Positions 23,282 to 35,441 of a stretch of 64,000 bases of DNA are shown here, piece by piece. The stretch lies in the NCBI GenBank assembly GCA_029531795.1, contig JAPEIS010000007.1, forward strand, positions 1,798,001 to 1,862,000, read 5' to 3'. The translations under genes were made by a program, and so were the position numbers. This DNA is from Sclerotinia nivalis. Lineage: Eukaryota > Ascomycota > Leotiomycetes > Helotiales > Sclerotiniaceae. Every line of letters starts with the position of its first letter. The stretch's first letter is position 1. The notes under the pieces are model-generated. The model did not search any database. It was not told the DNA's origin and saw only the letters and a program-made list of their open reading frames with translations.

Positions 23282-25136
23282 ATGGATCCTCTACCCGCAT
23301 ACCATGAGCTCAACAAAGATGTTGCAATGCTTGTCGCTCCGTATCTTGACACTCCCGATCTTTACTCTGGATGTCTTGTCTATTCTCATTTCAATGAGAT
23401 TTTTGGGGATTATCTTTGGTCCAACCCTTTCAGAGACTTAGCTAACAGAATTAAGCCGTGTGGTAAGGGTCTAATCTTATTAGTTTTATTGAGAAGTTCA
23501 CTGACTGGGCCCAGGACTTGTTTCGAGGTTCTTCTTTGCCTCCAACTGTCATGATCCTGAGATCCTCAAGAGAGTTCGAATCCTCGACATGCGTGCACTA
23601 CACGAGATTAGGCGCGATAGAGCTCACACCAACGACTGCGTCATATTTGGAACCTACCTGAAGCCGGGGTGGTTCTTCAAATTCTTCAAGAACTTTCCCA
23701 ACCTCAATTGTGTCCTTCTCGCACCTACGTGCTCCGAAGATTACGGCATATTACCTGGCGCTGATTTGCCAAGTAAATACAATGGCGTACCGCAACCAGA
23801 GTTCTTGAGCGCGGCTGGCTGTACTACCTTCAACTATTCCCTCATTCTTGGCCAAAACATAACCAAGTATCTGATCTATCTTGACGCATCCGAAACTGTC
23901 CGCAGTCCAAACTGGAGAGCCTTGTTTACCATCGAGAACCTTCCAAACATTAGGATCTTGAAGTTACGAGGCTTGAGACTCACGGATACCATGTTACCTC
24001 CCATAGTTACCAACTCTAGACGACAGATTTGGTCTTTAGATCTCAGTGACAATCTCTTGACCGACAATCTCATCATCCCACTATTACGAGGCTGCTTCCT
24101 GGAGCGATTCCCAGATATCGAATATGGTCCACTCCGCGCAACCGACGAGGGCCTGTTCGAACATCCTCCAGTTTATCGTGAGGTTAACGAAGGTGCTGAC
24201 CCCATTCCCACCGCCATGACTATACTCCGCCCCGATACTATCAAACTGGTTGAGTGGTCCACTCTAGGAGGGCTTGCACTGAATATCCTTGAGCGAAAGA
24301 ACAATGTCGAAGATAATCTCATGATGGTTACAGGCCTTACCCACCTCTATATCTCCAACAACAAGTTCACAGCCCTAGGACCGCAGAACCTCCTCGGTCG
24401 CACCAATTGTCTTCAAGTCCTAGACGTCGGCTCTAACCGCACAAGTTTAGCAGTAGGAGCTGGTGCCGGTGTTGACGTCTACGCACAAGAACACACTATA
24501 CCTTTCCTCTCTCGAAAATGGCAACCCCGCCTAGAAGTCCTGCGCATTCATCACTCTATCGTGACACAGCATCCCTCAGTCGTAAGCCAAAGCAACAGAT
24601 ACGACGGCAAAGAAGCAATCTCGAATATCAAGACCGAGAAAACATGCAAAGAAGAACTAGAAAACCAAGGTCCTCCTTTCGATCCTCACGATAATACAAG
24701 ACTTCGCTCCCTAACCCTCACATCCATCCCTCGAAAATCAAGCATGGAGCTCTTCCTTGCGTTGAAGTACTTTATCGTGAGACTTGCTGCACAAGAAGTT
24801 ACGATCCACGATGCGCGCGAGAACGTCAAGAGTCGTCGTGCTCCTGTCCTATATCCTGGACTCAGAAAACTTACACTGGAGTTCTTACCCGAGGAACATA
24901 TCGTTCGGCCTTCAGAAGCTGGATCTGTTACAGGTCATGGAGATGCGGATAGTTACTACAAGGAATTAGCGAGGGATTTCTCGTTTCTAAATCAGGAGAG
25001 TATTCGGGCGCCGACTAGGAGACAACAGGAGGAGATTGGGGTGGTGCCTACGGTTGATGTTGTGGAGGAATTGAGGGAGTGGAGGAAGATTGAAGTTAGG
25101 CATTGGAGTGGGGAGTTGAGGATTAAGTTGTTTTGA
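23282..25136 (+). CDS. Leucine-rich, F-box-like protein
   Basis: Two exons, 23282-23462 and 23515-25136, are joined by a 52-nt GTAAGG...CAG intron at matching phase, giving 600 residues. The first 45 residues (LNKDVAMLVAPYLDTPDLYS and onward to DYLWSNPF) have the hydrophobic spacing and terminal Trp of a degenerate F-box. From about residue 100 there are irregular leucine-rich segments, such as LPNIRILKLRGLRLTD and QIWSLDLSDNLLTDN, and again LTHLYISNNKFTAL and LQVLDVGSNR. Fungal proteins of this layout are thought to be substrate adaptors of SCF ubiquitin ligases or LRR scaffolds. The partner is unknown. The C-terminal 120 residues are charged and without clear repeats. Confidence 0.85.
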
Positions 25137-25772
25137 TGAGGGGTTTATTTATACATTTTAAGTTGTAATGGGGTTGCTGTAATTGGTTGATTTAGTTAAA
25201 TTGATGCGCTGCGATTGATTGGGAATACTGGTTTTGGATAGAATAGATACTCTTTATAAATATAATAATGATTTCCTTTTCTGCATAATTTCATGAATAC
25301 TATAAAGTGACTCCCAGTAAAGCTTTCACTACTATCTTATAAAACACTACACCTAAGTAAGACACATCTCCCGGTGAACTTCTGGTGACCTTTTACCAAA
25401 AATTGGTCTTGATACATGACACCCGGTGGACCTCACCCTCTCAACTTCCTATCGTAATTTAAATCTTCAACTACAATCCAAACATCCAATGTATATATCT
25501 CCCACTCCCGAGATAAGATTCCACCTTTCCCCAACTCCTTCCAAATATCCATTTTCAATACCTCACCCCTCTTAGACGATATCCTTTCAATACTTATCTC
25601 AAATCAAAATATTCAAAATATTATATTTTATTCTCTATTCGATAATATATATTGATCGTTTAAATTTATTTGTATACTGAGATAGTTTATTTCTTTTGAG
25701 TTTTATTAGATGCTTGAGAATCAATTGTTGTAATTTCTATTTGATTGTGTTTTATTATTCTATATCGATTTA

Positions 25773-25977
25773 TGTCACGGTTCGAAGGATTAGGTAAGCC
25801 GATCACCCCGCTCGGGGATGACCGGCCCCCGAGCGACTAGCGCTCGAGGTCGATCACGTGTCTGTAACTAGTATATATAATTTTTTCGGAGTTATCGACC
25901 TTTTTCACTTCTCTAATTATAGATTCTAAGGATAATTGAACCCTGGTTTTCCGGCTCTTTACGGCAATTGTATCACA
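25773..25977 (+). mobile_element. Solo LTR of a third family (205 bp)
   Basis: Begins TGTCACGGTTCG and ends TTGTATCACA, with perfect 5-bp duplications ATTTA at 25768-25772 and 25978-25982. Like the 213-bp family it carries G+C-rich inverted motifs (for example CCCCGCTCGGGG and AGCGACTAGCGCT) in an A/T-rich neighbourhood, and starts TGTCACGG, so the two may be related lineages. No internal element is present. Confidence 0.88.
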
Positions 25978-26629
25978 ATTTATATATTTCGAGAATTGGA
26001 TTTTATAAGTTGAGATGAGATGTATTAGTTTATTGAAGATTGTTGAAATAATAAATAATTATTATATTCTTTCTTTGGACTACTTAGTATATATTTTCGA
26101 TTAGACTTTGAACATCAATAAGATCTTCCATATATAGAAAATCTCAGAAATAATTCCCAAAACTAACTTCAGCATCTAGATTTACTTGGTACACAAACGA
26201 ATATCTTCAATTGCAACTTTTGTAATCTTATCTTGATTCGATTCTCTAGCGGATTCCTTATATAAAATCAACTTTCTATCCCGAGGTCATCACACTTATT
26301 CAACTTCCATCATCTCTACTCATCAATCAATCTATACATCATCAATTTGCAGCCTTTCTCCGAACTATCAAACATTTCAATTCATTGGCCCCCGAGTTTG
26401 CATACTTCATTCATTGTTCTTACCTTTGATAGGATTACTCGAGTACTCATTCATACCATTTAACTGATGAATTTCCCAAATCCCCTAATCAATTAACCTT
26501 ACAACTTAATCACAAATTCCTCAATCACAAATTCCCAACCCGGCATCAACATACTAGCTACCTAGCTAAATACCTATTAAAATAGCATACCTTTACACAT
26601 CACATCACATCACCCAATCCCAAACTTCT

Positions 26630-26700
26630 CTCGCTTCTTCCTCTTCGTTCCCTTCTTCCTCTTCGTCCGCTTCTTCCTCTTCGTTCGCTTCCTCCTCTTC
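26630..26700. repeat. Short tandem repeat, unit CGCTTCTTCCTCTTCGTT
   Basis: Three to four imperfect 18-21-bp units rich in CTT lie in intergenic DNA, with no reading frame attached. Confidence 0.75.
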
Positions 26701-26878
26701 TTTCCTCTAACCTTCACACACTCCCTCAACAATTCCTCACCAACACCTCATCAAACATTCAATAAAACTAAAATCTCAGTTTCAAACTTGCTACATATAC
26801 ATCTAACTCAGAAATGCACACCTATATATGCGCGCATCAATAGATTGGATTGGATTGCAGCACCATGAATTAATTACT

Positions 26879-26910
26879 ATATTGATATTGATATTGATAT
26901 TGATATTCTA
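26879..26910. repeat. ATTGAT tandem repeat
   Basis: Five consecutive ATTGAT hexamers sit in intergenic DNA. Confidence 0.85.
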
Positions 26911-28764
26911 GTCTATTTTTTATAGAATTTACTACTTCATATTTAGTCACGGATATTATTCCCAAAGTACTTAGATACTCTTCCTATCTTCCCAGTACTC
27001 GAAAGGTTCAACGAGAGCGTATGAGTTTGCCGAGGGGTTTCCTAGGGATTGTTTTTCGGTGAATACTGGATGGACAGAAGAGAATCTTTTTCACTAAGAA
27101 ATTCGGAGCGGAGAGCGAGGGAGAGGTGGATCCAGGTAGAGGTAGTATCTACCAAGGGCATGGATGGAATTCTTGCCGCTGATCAAAGCTTTCTATTAAT
27201 GATGTATAGTAATCACCAAGCTCCTACTCAGTATTCGACACGACGTAGCCGTGCCCTAATTGCTGTCCCAAAATTCGACTCAGATATCCTGTCCTGGATA
27301 CAAAGGTTCCAGTTCCGGTGTATAGGCAGAATCTATCCCAAACCCCTACTTCTCTAAATTACTCAACTGAAATGATATAATCTTACATATTTCGCAGATC
27401 TACTTAACCACTAGCAACTGAAATCCAATGTTCTCAACTTAAATTTTCCTTATGACGAGCATTAACTCTCATGATTTTGTCCAATGACCGACCACCTGAT
27501 CTTATTTCATCCTGCCTCGCCTCTCATCTCTTATCTCTCATCCATTTACACCCTCTCGTCCCATCCTACCGTATCACCATCCTCTCCCACCCCTCCCTAC
27601 CCATCTCCCATCCCCCTCTCAGCCATCAGCTCCTCATCACTCACACCCAGCACCCATCCATCTCACCTCTCTCAGCAAACAAAATCCACAAAAAGGCATT
27701 TCGCATTCCGCGATCCGCATTCCGCATTCCACAACCCCAAGTCGCAAATCCCAAATCCCAAATCCCAATATCATCCCCAAAATTCTTTTCCTCTTCTCTT
27801 AATACACCCGAACCCCCTTCACCTCACCTGACCCCACTATCTTTTCCTCATTTCTCATTTCTCCCCTTCGAGTTCTATAAAAATCCATCCATCATGATAA
27901 AGAGCCCACTGTCCATCTCTTCAAAAAGAGCACCTAAACGCGATTCCATCCTCGTATTCACTACTCCATTGCCCAATTCACAAAAAGTCTTACTACCCAT
28001 CTCAATACCCGTGACCATATACCTCCATAACTCCCTGCATCTGTCCCCCTCATCTACTCATCTAAATACATTCATCATCATCATCATCATCATCAATCTC
28101 CCAGACACGAACCCCCAAACCATCCAAAACACGACACAAATCTCACGTTCTATAAAGTAATCTACATAGCAAACGGGACAAATCTCATCTATAATCTGAT
28201 CTGCAATTCAGCTTGAATTTCAAATTTTGCTTTTCAGTCTTTTTTATACTCCACACCATGACTAACAGTGTACAACTGTAGACGCAACCCAATTCCCAAT
28301 GCTAATGCCAGTCCCACCCGCTCATCCATACCATGCATGTTTCCCAAACTAGACCAAATAAACTTGCTTTTGAATATCATTCATACCCACATAACACCCC
28401 TTCTTGACCTTAACAGGTAAATCCCGAGGTGCTGCCTCATTGGTGATTTGCGATTCGCCGGTTTTTCTAGGCCACACTGATATTGGCTCTCGCTTCCGCC
28501 CTTTAACAATAAACATAACTAACTTTTTGGTTCCAAAAATCCCCAAGTAAGTCAAAGCTAAAGTAGGTGATCATGTTATGTGTGCCAACTGAAAGCCGCC
28601 ACCTCGAAAAAAATTATCGCCGATTTTCCCAAAGACTCCTAGACCAGGCGGCGAACATGGAGTGGTCATGACTATAATTTTCGACTGTTACAGCAAAAAC
28701 ACAATCTGGGACGAAACCCTTAATGCATGATACCAGCGAGACTTCGACTGCACAAACCCCACTT

Positions 28765-30838
28765 CTACCCTAAAACAATATTCCATCCTCTACTCTCACA
28801 AATCCCCCTCCAATCCCCATCCTCATATGTGTCGTCATCAGCCCTCCTCCAAACCTCTTGCACCACCTCCCAAGCGCGCATAATATTCCGCATTCCCTGC
28901 CTCCTCTCCGTCCTCCCAAAAGCTTTCGTCGCCAATTCCCTATCCGTTTCCGTTTCCGCTTCACATGCTGCTACAAATAATGGCCACAATAATGCAGACA
29001 TTGGTCCATCATTGCACATCTCCGCTAAACCAACGACATTTGCGCAGGCAATTAAGGAAAGATTTGTATGTTTTTGAACTAGAGGATGGGATCTGGGGTG
29101 AGAATGAATGGTACGATAGAGGTATACGAATGCAGAGTGACGATATGCTTCAGCATTGTTGAGGATAGTTTGCATACGTGCCTCCTGGGGAGTGATATCA
29201 TACTTTGAGGAAGTTTCTTCTTCAGTTTCGTTTTCCTTAGGTGAGGATGGCCCTTTGGCCATAAAGCTTGGCTTCCAATTCGTAAGAGCCATTTCTATAG
29301 CCTTAGATGTACTTTCGAGTTCAGTTCGTAAAACACTAGCCTTACTCAACAGACCATCTTCAATTGCGGATTGGAGAGAAGATTTGTAAGAGAGGAGATG
29401 GGAAAGTCGATGAATGATTGGCCATAGTTCTGTTGATAGTCCAAGGAGTGTGTCAACCGAATTTAATTGTGAATCTGTGTTCTCATCATCGGGTACACTT
29501 GGAAAAGAGAATGGGCTTGTTGTAGGCTGCGTCGTACTATTTGGAGGTGTACCTAAAGAGAGAGCTGTGATAACATCGTAAAACCGGAAGGCCTAGTCTA
29601 GTTTAGAAATGAACCCATAATTGATTAGCAGAGAACGTACCCGCTCGAGAAATAGGCTCGTCGGAGTCGGCTCTTCATGTCTAGAGTTCATAATTGTCAT
29701 CGCTCCTTTCAGATGGCCATGTACAATACTGGAGTTACCGCGTTGTACAAGCTAAAGTATGGTCAGTTTGCGCCACAACAATTAATCCAGAGGCAATACC
29801 ACTTACCACTTCATAGTAAACAAGTAACATAATTGCGCCTAGTATTTCTTCCTTATTTGCCTGATCGTTTTGCTGAATGAGGTTTGCCAGCCCTTGTAAA
29901 GCGTTGTTGTGAAAATCTAGAGATTTCTCCTCATTTTCCACTCCCCTATATTCCATATGGGCACTGCTCAGTGCGTACATCGCATTCATTACTGGTGAAC
30001 TGGTATGAGACAAGGGTAGAATAAGTTGCCGGAATGGATTGCCTGTATCTTCTTTGAAGACAATGAGATGTGATAGAGTGTTGCAGAAATGATCGACGAG
30101 AGCCCTACGATTTCTGGTCTCTGCAAATTCTAGAAATACCGGTGAACTGAATCCGAGAAGAGGAGAAGCAACCGGCGAAGGAGCAATCATTGCTAAATCT
30201 GGGTATTGGCTTTGTGTTCGAACGAGTGTGCCGGCGGGAGGAGAATTGACATATAAGTCTTCTCGGATTATTTCCTCCACTTCGTTGTCATTCTCGTAAA
30301 AGCTTCCCCAAGTAAAACTCGACAGCTCCGAGATTGCAGATAATGGATATTCTGTTTTTTCCTCCCATTTGTTTTGTACATTTTCCACATCTTTATTTGT
30401 AATTATGCTGAGCCCTTGTGAATATTGTCGCGGCCATGGTTCGCGATCAGAACCCGGGGAGCCGGATTCGTGCGAAAGTGCAGATTCCGCAGAGGACGCC
30501 CTTCTTCGTTTTCGTGGCTTTACTGCTTCATATTCGCATTGCAGACCTCGATCTGTACATCGATCGCATCGTGGACGTACTTCGTTACATTTCTTCTTCT
30601 GCGGTTGTTGTTAAGGATTTGCAAGGATTGATAATTGATATTCCGTACCTTTTCCTTACTATGGACACAATTAGCACGGTAGAAAATCAGCTACAGAAAA
30701 AAAAACTTACCAATATATACAACCTTTAATAGCAACCAATGTTAGCTGCAATTATCTAAAGTAGTAAACCAAATACTCACCGGCTCTTGACCTTTTCTTA
30801 GGAACTTTTGGAGGTGCCTTTCTGGTATATAGAAGCAT
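28765..30838 (-). CDS. Zn2Cys6 transcription factor with Fungal_trans_2 domain, two micro-exons
   Basis: Six exons: 30781-30838, 30711-30723 (13 nt), 30649-30658 (10 nt), 29807-30598, 29641-29751 and 28765-29592. All introns are GT...AG, 48-57 nt. The product is 603 residues. Splicing the two micro-exons assembles a complete zinc cluster, C-X2-C-X6-C-X6-C-X2-C-X6-C (about residues 21-48), with the first two Cys in the micro-exon region. A basic linker (KPRKRRR) follows. Residues from about 120 match the Fungal_trans_2 (PF11951) family: [20 protein letters not shown], then the [15 protein letters not shown] segment, then [20 protein letters not shown]. This is a nuclear DNA-binding regulator. 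The target genes cannot be guessed from the neighbours. Confidence 0.88.
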
Positions 30839-33120
30839 ACTAGTGGAAGATATGGAGCGTATATATATATGTAGAAAGAATTCGAAAAAATACCTCGTTC
30901 TATGATACAGAGATTGAATTCAAAAGACCGAGCATATAGGAAGAATCTCCAAATAATGTTGATGGTCTACTTGCGCGCGAATGGTTACACGACATCTGAC
31001 AGAATGTTACCAAAAATGATTTCAACGCTGCAGATAACCGACAGGCCACTGACAGGGAGGATCAGCGAGTGGAAGACTGCGTGCGGGGTAAGGCCCTGGT
31101 GCCTCTTGCCATCCATGGAATCCTACTCGAGTAGACATCCTTCGTCGGGGCACCCTTCCTCTTTCCATGAAATGCATCGGCTCTAGTATCCTAAAGAGGT
31201 ATGGGCCCTGATTAGTAGTGGATACGAGATTCATAGTTTCGAAGTGGAGATTTGAGGATGCGCGCATCATTGGTATTTGTTCAGATTTTATTTGAGGAAG
31301 CATGCATATAGATATGATACTTAATGCATCGGCTTTGAAGAAACCTTTTTTTGGTGATTTGCACAGTATGATTGCTTCCATTTTCAGTTTACAAATTGTA
31401 CCATTGGGCACATATGTGCCTACACGGCAGTACTCGGAATTGGTCCTTCACAGGGTTAAGGACGGAAGTGAACGCTGGCCAACATATATCCTCGGCTATT
31501 AGACTTTGGGGCTTGAGCCCGTGTATGATTGATTAAAACATTCAAGGTATCTGAGTGTAGAGGCTCGATTAGGAAACCTTGTCAATACCTTAAATTTCAT
31601 CCATATTGGAAAGCGCTGGGTGGCGGTGGGTTTTTCAATGTCGAACGGTCAGGCCCAACAATCCAGGATCTCGATATTTAGACTATTCCATCCATTTCTT
31701 TTTCCCCCGATCCTCGATCTCCTTGTAAGTAAGTACGTGAAGGTTCAGGTTAATACTTGTATAAACGCCGATTGAGGTCGGACAGCAGATCCCCCGCGTT
31801 TTGGTATCACCGTTTTGGAGGAAAGGAATCGTTATCTGAGCACGGTCCGAGAATTGTGAAGGATATTGTTGTGAGTTCTTATGGGGATTGTACTCGTATC
31901 GATGAAACAGAAATTAGGTATTAACAGGCAAAGAAGTGGTGACTGCTACCCTATAATTTTAGCTGAAAAAAAATGCGTGTGAAAAAATGCATGAGCACGA
32001 ATGTACGAGAGTGGGTAAGGTCATGTTAAGGAACAGAATCTATTCATAGATTTGGAAATCACTTGAAAGATTGGACCATTTAACGGATGCCAAGGACTCA
32101 TCACATCTCGAATTTTTGAGTCCATGTGGACTATGAGGCCATTGGATACATTGATATGTGTAAATGTTTCTAGACTCATGAATCTGAAATGATGTCAAGT
32201 TTGCAAAGATGATTCCAAATTATTGGAGATAATTCTAGATAATTCCAAATTAATAGATATGCAACAATTTTGATTAGATCACGAGATGTTCACGAGATGG
32301 CAATTTTGACTGGTGGATACCTATCCAAACCTAAGGTTTGGTACCGTGGGTAAATACTGTACATATTCGTGAAATATTTGGTATATTAACCCCTTCATCA
32401 AGCTCGTTTAATCTTTCAGGATGGGGCTTTTGAAAATTTAAGCATTGATAATTTTCCCACTTGCTGTAAGGCTTTAGTTCATCCCGTTTTCGCATCTACA
32501 GTACACGGAGTACGTATAACCACGATCGTCAGACAGATATCATCAAAGAGGATCAATTTCTAGTATTCGATTCATTGGTCAATTGATGGCCGGCAAGATA
32601 AGAGAGTGATTGGATCTGTGCCTCTCTCATGACAATGATTTCACAACAGCTGACCCTAAATAACAACGACAATGATGGCATCAAACTCAAAATTACGATG
32701 AGGAAACAGCACTGAGTCTCCATACTGATGATCCACTTCGTCGACTCCTTGCCACCGAATGCTAGGCTGGTGGACAGTTATTTAAACCCAGGCCTACCAA
32801 TACTACGGAGGTTGAAGGGGTAAGCCACATATTACTGTTTTCCCTGTCTTCTGATGCTGCTTTAAGGAACTCGACTAGATATTGAGCTGTTCCCCACCAG
32901 AATTTCGAATTTTGAAGCTTTTGATGAAATTTCAACAATTTTAAGCTTTTAAAGCTTTTGAAGGTTGTGTAACCTCTTTTAATGATTTCAGAATAAGCTT
33001 AGAATAGATTTTGAAATAAAATATTAATAATTTTGATGATTTTGAATGATCTTGTTAGTAAATCTTGAAATTTACAATATACTTTAATTATCTAAATTTC
33101 ATTATACAAATTTTCAATTA
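30839..33120. other. Intergenic DNA, no gene seen
   Basis: This includes the promoter of the Zn2Cys6 gene at the left. Short frames at 30902-31186 plus and 31022-31411 minus overlap each other and have no recognised domain. The last 250 bases are A/T-rich and lead to the TA target of the transposon. Confidence 0.55.
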
Positions 33121-33227
33121 ACGTGGTTTATCAGTGTGCGGGTCATATCAATGTGTGGGTCACTTTCACCTCAATTCACTCTTTCAAACCCATATTATTC
33201 AACAACAATTAAATCAATTGATTAAAA

Positions 33228-35092
33228 CTATAAAGATTCTAATAATCTAGGATCTATTACATTATTTTGATAAATCCTTGTATTATGCTCAATCTTTCTA
33301 CATTTACTACAGCATCGACTAGAAGATACTTCCCCATTAGAATTCCCCCCTTTTTGATGCTCGTCGTATTGAATCTGAATATCAATCTTTTGCTGAGATA
33401 ATATATCGGTAACCTTTTGTCCAGTAAACATTCCTCTTTGACGTAATTGAGTTTTTTTTGTATGTCGATGTTTGCTTAATGCCTCATTTGCTGCCCGAAG
33501 TATACGAATCTTTACATTTAAAAATGCATTTTCATATGCTAATCTCTTTATACCCTTAGCTAAAGCTAATATAGTCTCGAATATAGATGTAGAAAAGCTT
33601 GATTGATGACGAGCTATTCGAGATCTTATTAAAGTCGATTGTAAAAGAGCTTCAGTTGGGTTGTGAGGGGTTTGAGAAATTCATAAATCTTGATCGAAAG
33701 AGGGGGGAGTAGATATACGAATTCGAATATCTAGTTTCGAAAGTACAGCTTCAGGATCAAATGGTATTAAACCTGTTTCTCGAAACCCTGATTTCATATT
33801 CTGAATCGTAATTGATTCTTGGTATACAACTTTGAAAGCTATAAAGAATTCAACTTTCGAAATATGATTGATATATGCCTTGATAAATCCATCAATTTGA
33901 GTATCATATAAACGTTTCAGGTTGCTAAAACAGCTAATATCAAATGGTTGAGTTAAATGACTTGAATATAATAGTAATTTTAAACAGATAATATCATTCT
34001 CTTTGCAATACAATTGAAAAGATACTGATTCATGACTTTCATGCCCATCTAGTACCAATATTCGATATTTTATCACGGAGGCAGCAGACAGGATAACAGA
34101 AATCACTTTTATTGATAAGACGTAGCTCGAAGAGCTACGTTTCTATAGAAGGAACGGTTCCTTAAATACATTTATGTGTAGCGCTAGCCCCGACCGGGGC
34201 TAGCCTACACTTATCCGAGGTCCGACTCCTATGGGTCGGAACCCGAGCGGTCTCCGTATACCATATACGGGGACCCCGTAACATATTTGCTCTTTCTTCG
34301 ATTCTTAGTATACTTATCAAAGTATTTCAATTATTCTAAATCTATCTCATTATTTGTTTATCCATTAGATGTAGATTTAATAATCTATTCCACAGGAAAG
34401 TCGGTTTCGATATACCAATTGGAAAGATGAACCTGTCCTTGAACTATTAGAAATAAGGGTATGATTTCATCCTCCCTATTTCCATATATTATTACTATAG
34501 TCCATTCTCGATTGTTTGATTGTACTGATTTACTTTTACTGTATCTCTCAGCACTAATGATAATCATTACAATATATATAATCCTTATCATAAAGCCTGT
34601 TTCATTGAAATTGTAGAAATCGCTATCGAGAATACTATATTTCGCTTGTATATTCGAAACCAATCGAAACCATTCTTCAATAAGCTTAGAATCTTTACAG
34701 AGAGCTCTTTGAAAATCATAAATATAATTAAAACATATCTTTAATTCGATTCGATACTTTATGAATCGATACATCTAAAACTTCCTAATACACTTTGTAC
34801 TCCTCGATTCAAAAATATAATTCGCTATATCTTCTACATTTCTGAGTTTAGGTAGAAATCCTCTTATATCTATATCGAATATATACTTAGAAATGATATT
34901 CTCTTCTAATTCTGAAAGATTATAAAATTTAGATCGATATTTAGAGCGAAGAGTAAAATCATTAATTCTACACTATAATATTGTATTCGAGATATTATAC
35001 ATCTTTGCAACTTTTCGAATGTTTATTTTTTTGTCTTTTTGAATAGCTTCGATAGCAAGGAGTATACGGGCTTCTTGGTTATTCGAATTCAT
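33228..35092 (-). pseudogene. pogo/Fot1 transposase, disrupted
   Basis: The N-terminus starts at 35092 with MNSNNQEARILLAIEAIQKD, a pipsqueak-type helix-turn-helix, but reaches a stop after about 40 codons and another before MYRFIKYR (34774). The DDE domain is split by the LTR: the first half, 34774-34385, contains YNFNETGF where active relatives have an Asp (DETGF), so the first catalytic residue appears changed to Asn. The second half, 34070 downward, has LVLDGHESHES with the second Asp, then SSHLTQPFD and GLIPFDPEA. The C-terminal tail at 33431-33228 ends with a Cys-rich RCCSKCRKIEHNTR knuckle. It is not functional. Confidence 0.92.
34071..34283 (-). mobile_element. Solo LTR (213 bp, TGTCACGGGG family, copy 3)
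   Basis: Reads TGTTACGGGG...CCTCCGTGATA on the minus strand with TATTT duplications at 34066-34070 and 34284-34288. It is nearly identical to the two copies at 7518 and 8435. It lies between the two halves of the pogo transposase, so it inserted after that element arrived. Confidence 0.92.
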
Positions 35093-35441
35093 TGTAGATT
35101 GTTGATAAAACGCATGTTGAAAGAGAAGAGATTGAATTGAGGTGAAAGTGACCTATACACTGATATGACCCGCACACTGATAAACCACGTTAGTATAATG
35201 ATAACATTATAAATCAGAACCCCTGTTTGTAGAACAAGCATAACCATTTTTTGGTGTGTCTTACAATACTTCCCAATAGGGCGGCTCAAAATGCAATCAA
35301 CGGCCGCCAACGCGGACCTAATTTCTCACGTGGCAACGGGGAAGGGTGCTTGAAGAAACACACTTTCCCCTTTTTTCGCACGACGTGTTCAAGCTTTCAA
35401 GGCTAGAAGGAATCAGAAGCTACAACTAGGCGGTGCAATTA

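Larger units (their letters stand above)
25137..28764. other. Long A/T-rich and pyrimidine-rich intergenic region
   Basis: It contains a solo LTR at 25773-25977 and simple repeats near 26630-26700 and 26880-26910. A strongly C/T-biased block at 27471-28160 ends in an ATC trinucleotide run near 28072-28095. Open frames here (27049-27357, 27471-28160) are low-complexity or unrecognised and I do not call them genes. Confidence 0.6.
33121..35190 (-). mobile_element. Degenerate pogo/Fot1-type DNA transposon
   Basis: The terminal inverted repeats are about 57 bp, starting ACGTGGTTTATCAGTGTGCG at both ends, with TA duplications at 33119-33120 and 35191-35192. The two repeats differ by a few transitions. 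The 2070-bp copy includes a 213-bp solo LTR plus 5-bp duplication, so the original was about 1.85 kb, the usual size for Fot1/pogo elements. The only coding content is a broken transposase on the minus strand. The DNA is strongly A/T-rich and several stops fit G-to-A changes, as left by repeat-induced point mutation. Confidence 0.93.

Noticed and set aside
27471..28160. 229-codon plus-strand open frame
   Set aside because: It comes from a G-poor simple-sequence block. The Ser/Pro/His/Ile-rich translation is an artefact.
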